This document shows positions 59,249 to 64,000 of a DNA stretch of 64,000 bases, in pieces (within the stretch, counting starts at the first letter, position 1; every line of letters begins with the position of its first letter). The notes under the pieces are model-generated. The model ran no database searches. It worked only from the letters and a program-made list of their open reading frames with translations, and was not told where the DNA came from. The stretch covers positions 76,106,069-76,170,068 of the forward strand of contig CM065301.1 of NCBI GenBank assembly GCA_032871835.1, given 5' to 3'. The translations under genes and the position numbers were made by a program. Origin of the DNA: Dipteronia dyeriana. Taxonomy: Eukaryota; Streptophyta; Magnoliopsida; Sapindales; Sapindaceae.

Positions 59249-62200
59249 ATGGAAAGTGACCCTCTTTTAGCATATTTGAGCCCCAGGAAGAAACCAGCGC
59301 CACCACCACCTCTGTTTCCTCTGCCGGAGGACGGTGAAATCTCTATTCCGATTCCATTGACACCATCTGAGCTCAAGGATAGACTCATATTTGGTCCTTG
59401 TTCTTCTCCTAGTGATTCTAATCAGCTTGTTGATGCTTTGACTCTCTCTCTTTCTTCTCCACCGGTAGCCTCTTCTTCTTCTCCTTCCAATTCCAATTTC
59501 TTTTCTAGAGAATCACCACAGCATCAACTTCACACAAGTCAAGATTCATGGTCGTTGTCACAGACCCAGATAGAACAACAACAACAACAACAATCTGCAC
59601 AGTTACAATCTCCACAGTCTTCTTGGTTAATTGACCCCAACCATGTATGGACTAGGACTAAAACCAATCTTCATAGGTCAAAAACAGCACCAGCTATGGC
59701 TGTTATCAATGATTTGAAACATCATAAGATTCCCAAGCCACAATTTGGTACTCAGTCTATAGTTAGGCAAGGATTTGTGCTTCTGGTGATATATTTGTCA
59801 TTGGGTGTGTTTATTTATTGGCTTAATCGTGATAATTTTGTGGCAACAGAGACTCATCCTGTCGTTGATGCTTTGTATTTTTGTATCGTTACAATGTGCA
59901 CAATTGGGTATGGTGACATTACCCCTAACAGTGTTTCAACTAAGTTGTTTTCTATATTGTTTGTGCTTGTTGGGTTTGGTTTTATTGATATTTTGCTTAG
60001 TGGGATGGTTAGTTATGTGCTTGATTTGCAAGAGAGTTATTTGTTGAGAACTATTAAGGGTAATACTGGTGCTGAGAAAGAGTCACCGGGATGGTATATA
60101 ATTGATTTTAAAAAAGGGAGGATGAGGATAAGAATGAAGGTGGCATTAGCATTAGGTGTTGTGGTTCTTTGCATTGGAATTGGTGTTGCTGTTATGCATT
60201 TTGTTGAGCATCTTGGGTGGTTGGATTCCTTGTATCTTTCGGTTATGTCAGTTACTACTGTTGGGTATGGTGATAGGGCTTTTAAGTCGATGGCAGGTCG
60301 AATTTTTGCTTCCATCTGGTTGCTTGTATCGACACTGGCAGTTGCACGTGCATTTCTGTATTTGGCTGAGGCAAGAGTAGATAAGCGGCATAGGATGATG
60401 GCAAAATGGGTGCTTGGTCAGGACATGACTGTTGCTGAGTTTCTTGCTGCGGATATTGACAACAATGGTTTTATAAGGTACTCTATAATTTTGATTTTTT
60501 GTTTGAAGTGCAAGTTTTCATCTTTGTAAGTTGTTTGAGATTGATTGCTTTTTAAAGATTTTTAAGATTAATTCCCGAGAAGTTAACTACATACTTATTA
60601 AAATTACTGAGCCGTTGTATATGTCATTTAGTGTGCATCATACTATATGTTAACTGTTAAGATGCAATAAACAATGGTAGAATGTTCTTACTTCTAATTT
60701 ATGCGAACTATAAAATTCATAACGGATAGTGGCATGCTATAGAGTTTTCCACATTCTCAGGATTAGTTTAAATATGTGATGACATATGTGCTTGCTCTTT
60801 CGATCTGTTATATTGCTATTATAAGATCCTTCTTCCATATTTTTAGCTTCAAACTTGTAGAAATTATTTAGAGTAAATTTTATAAATTCTGCACTTCCAA
60901 ATGATGGAGAACATCTTCTATGCACTTCATGTATGTGCATTCATTCAATAGAATCTTGCCATGTATATAAAAACACACACATGATTCTATTAGATGGGTG
61001 TACATACATCCAATGAAGGGAAGTATTCCCCTGATGATGAAGACTTAAGTCCAACCTTTTCAATTAAAAAATTTCTTATTGTTAAGGTGATTGGAAGTTC
61101 CTTGTGTAGTAATGAAGGTCAAAGTGAATTTTGCTTGCTCGTCGGTTCTAGTAATGTTTATTTAAAAAAGGGTACTGACCCTCTTTGTACATTATTTTCA
61201 TATTGAATGTAGTTAAGCGCTTGACAGAATTGATAACGTCAGTTTCTCCAACAAGTTTTAGGTGTGCAATACTTGTTAAAAGGGAAAAAAAGAATTTGAT
61301 GATCTCAAAGCCTTTGGTTGGTGAGAATTAATGCATTATTGCAACCTGTAGACAAGAATTTACATCCCAAAAGGTTGATTTAGTGGGATTAGAGTGATTT
61401 AGATCGGATGGCAATAACAATGTTTTTCTTTCTTGCCATTTTTCATGATTTGTGGAGTTGCTCTCTTCTGCAACGTTGCATTTGAATTTGTTTTTTACAT
61501 TAAAGGATTTGACAATGTGTTTAAGAACTTAAATCCTGCACCTCTGATACTGATATTTCATAATTTGACATTTACCCTCCTCCAACTATATGTTGTCAAA
61601 CATTTTGAGAAGGATTTATTTTGGGTTTTGTTTCTTGTATCATTTTTCTTTTGTATGCATCACTTGTACTGGTCACTTCCTCTTGCATATTGACGTACAT
61701 ATCCTTGCTTGTTAGGAAAAAAATTGATTAAAAGTAGAAAGGCTATTGAAAAAAAAAGACCTTACCTTCATTTATTCTGTCTGTAAAAGTTGGAGGGTTA
61801 TGCCATTCCCTGTTAGTTGTATTACAGCCATGAGTTATATCACACTATTTTGTAGCATACAACGAGGTTTGAAGGTATGGTACTGTAGTGCATGCTTTCC
61901 TCGTACTATAAAAAACATACGTATGAGATAAATAATTTTTTTTTTTTTTTTAACATAGGTGGTGAGAAAAAAGTTGGGAGTTTAGTTCCGACTTCCGAGT
62001 TGTGAAACTGTAACAGATTGTCAGTTTAAACGATGCTCTTTTTTCTAATTTTATCATTATAAAAGCAACTTCCTTTTAAAACTATCATGTAACTTTGTTA
62101 TTCCTTTTGCAGTCCCAGTATTGTAAATTGCTTGTATTCTCAACCGGTCACCCTTCACTACCCTGCGTTTTTCTCAATCTCCCCAAAGGTTTAAAGTTTA

Positions 62201-64000
62201 TTCAACATTAAGAGCTTGTTTGGTTGGGTTTTTGGAAAACCTCTATTGGTAAAAGATCTACTTGTAGTAGGATATATTAGAAATAGAGTTTTTGAAAAAA
62301 AAATTATAGTTGTTTGATTGGTAGACTTTTTTTTTTAAAAAAGGTCTATTTGGATAAGTACCTCCCCATGAGCTTTTATCTAGTAGAGGTTTAATCTCTT
62401 CTAGGCTCTACTTAATTTAAAATAAACAATCTCAAAAGCCCAACCAAACAACTCTATAAAACTCAAATAGATGTTTGTAGATCTTTTGAGACAGTAGAAA
62501 GCTTAACCAAACGGACACTAAACCATTTTCCAAGAAAGAGCCTATTCATTAGACTAGACAATAATCTTACCCTTTCAATTAGCCAAATGAATGTTAAGTC
62601 CTCTCATAACCCATTTTGGAGAGGGTCCTATAGTTTTCTCTTTTCTCTTTTCTCTTTTTTCATTGTTTAGTATTTCACTTCTATAACTCAATGATCCCTG
62701 TCACGTTGCATGGTACCTTTTAATGAAGACTAAACATGTTGAAAATATTTGTTTTCCAAGTTTGATGACCTCTTGTAATCAGAATGCTTTTTAGGACAAA
62801 CTGAATTGTTGGGCATCCATTGAAGATTTGGTTTTTCACTTGGTTTAGGTTAAGGAAAATGTTATTTTCTCAGTATTTTAATGCTGCTTCCTCACTTGTT
62901 TGAAGTATCTTATTGGATACCCAGAAGAAATTTTACTAAAGTTGTAATGCGTGATCCAGCAGTATTATTTTTCAAATTTGTCGGTCATTATGCATACAAA
63001 AGTAGATTTCCCCCCTCCCAGTAATTAGTTTTACATTAAATAAGATTTTACTTATGCCATCTTTTGAGAATAGAATGGTTATGTGAATATTTTTCTTCTC
63101 CTGATCATAATTTTAGAACTTTTCTGACTGCATTACTAATGGTCCTTGCAGAGGAATAAAGATGATACATTGACTTGATTGCTTAGTTATAGTAAATTTT
63201 GGAGTGCATTGTAAATTTATTAGTGTTTTGCTGAATGTACAGAATTATGAATTTTAGACAAGCATCTCAGCCACAAATCTTTGTTCACTGTATGAATGCT
63301 ACAGCAAGTGGCCAGTGATTATATTGCGTCTATGATCTTGGTTACAAGTCTTATTACCTAGGTGATTGGGTTAGTTCTCAAACCTTTTCTGGTGTTAATT
63401 TTACCATGAGTTCTAGTGATAACAGTGAGTGATGAGTTAGGTCTTAAGCTGTATAGATCCCTAAATTGGTATTAAGATTTTGTATCATATGTTTACTGTA
63501 CCGAGCTAGTAGTTTTAAGTATGTTCAGACCTAATAAATCCAGTCATGGAAGGTGACATAATGTCTCAACAGTATTGTAGGAGAGTGAAAATCTAATTGC
63601 ATTCATATGTTACCGGTCACTTGTGACCTTATTGGGTTTCTTAGATGCAATGCTGATATCTACGTAATGCAACTACAGCTAAATCTTTTTGGTTGGCTTG
63701 TAACCGCTTCGCTTTCTTGGACTTGGCTTTGCCGCGTAGGCAGTCTGGTGTTATGATCTGGCTCTCATTCTTTATAAGGATTTTAGAATTTCAATGTTCA
63801 TTCTGTTTGCTTTGTTGGAATTCCTTACTCTCAAATTGTATTCATTTATGTTTAAAATGAAGCCAACAAATAGAGGTCAGTTTGAGTATTAGACATTAGT
63901 TGAATATTTATGTTTGTTTTGTTATGCAGTAAATCAGAGTATGTCATATACAAACTCAAAGAGATGGGAAAGATATCAGAGAAAGATATTTTCCAAATAT
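59249..64000 (+). CDS. Two-pore potassium channel (TPK2/3/5 type), partial at window end
   Basis: Tonoplast-type two-pore K+ channel. Exon 1 is 59249-60477 and exon 2 begins at 63930, running off the window; the 3.45-kb intron between them keeps phase (AG|T). The N-terminus is Pro/Ser/Gln-rich with a Gln run at 110-115. A mode-1 14-3-3 site RSKTAP lies at 143-148, as in other plant TPKs. Four membrane segments surround two pores whose filters read TIGYGD (218-223) and TVGYGD (337-342). The C-terminal EF-hand starts in exon 1 (ADIDNNGFI) and continues in exon 2 (SKSEYVIYKLKEMGKISEKD). The start is the first in-frame ATG, giving MESDPLLAYLSPRKK. The end of the gene lies beyond the window. Confidence 0.94.
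60478..63929 (+). other. Long TPK intron 1
   Basis: A 3,452-bp intron between GTACTC (donor after ATAAG) and TTATGCAG (acceptor). Apart from the MITE at 62212-62518 I see no gene inside. Open frames at 60994-61206 and 61433-61693 are chance frames in T-rich DNA. Confidence 0.8.
62212..62518. mobile_element. Tourist-like MITE in TPK intron 1, 307 bp
   Basis: The left end GAGCTTGTTTGGTTGGG and the right end, on the minus strand GTGTCCGTTTGGTTAAGC, form an imperfect inverted pair. TAA lies outside both (62209-62211 and 62519-62521), the Harbinger-type target duplication. The interior contains CTCTA/TAGAG-type phrases in both orientations and no coding sequence. Confidence 0.75.

Noticed and set aside
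1..64000. CRISPR arrays, rRNA or bacterial operons
   Set aside because: None seen; spliced genes and transposon types show a plant nuclear sequence. I also saw no convincing tRNA, although a computed scan would be more reliable.

Overview
This is a 64 kb window of nuclear DNA from a dicot plant. It is AT-rich. Its genes are split by GT-AG introns and its intergenic space is full of small DNA transposons (PIF/Harbinger, Tourist-like MITEs, hAT, a MULE fragment). All seven intact genes have close plant counterparts. I cannot name the species.

Layout. 1-18 kb is repeat-rich with no intact host gene. It holds a broken two-gene Harbinger element (about 1995-5211), a MULE transposase fragment (6197-6590), a 687-bp non-autonomous hAT with a perfect 8-bp target duplication (8979-9665), an internally deleted hAT with a decayed transposase (10579-12850), a Tourist-like MITE with TTA duplications (13308-13884), a long TA microsatellite and another MITE-like inverted repeat. 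18.5-25.4 kb carries a GBF-interacting protein 1 (GIP1) gene, 10 coding exons, 867 aa. 28.2-32.3 kb carries a CorA-like membrane protein gene, 7 coding exons, 569 aa. 33.6-36.5 kb (minus) is coatomer zeta, and 36.7-40.2 kb (plus) is pterin-4a-carbinolamine dehydratase; these two are head-to-head. 43.1-44.3 kb (minus) is a single-exon At1g29790-like methyltransferase.

44.3-52.2 kb is again repeat territory: a decayed partial duplicate of GIP1, a second Harbinger relic and an LTR-like fragment. 52.4-57.3 kb is the PDCD5 gene, with a 1.1 kb MITE in its fourth intron. 59.2 kb to the window end is a two-pore K+ channel (TPK) gene, truncated by the window edge.

From memory, the CorA-like, pterin dehydratase, methyltransferase and PDCD5 genes correspond to the Arabidopsis At1g29790-At1g29850 neighbourhood, so the core looks like conserved synteny, with zeta-COP and TPK as differences. 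The genes do not form a pathway. They serve transcription, ion transport, vesicle traffic, pterin/moco metabolism, cell-wall or Golgi methylation, and apoptosis-related DNA binding.

I found no clearly new biological system. The observations most worth a second look are: two neighbouring genes (zeta-COP, PDCD5) whose first coding exon is only the ATG; a compact divergent promoter; a GIP1 fragment duplicated about 22 kb away; an exact 29-bp repeat shared by the PDCD5 3' region and the TPK leader; and a GIN in place of GMN in the CorA-like protein.
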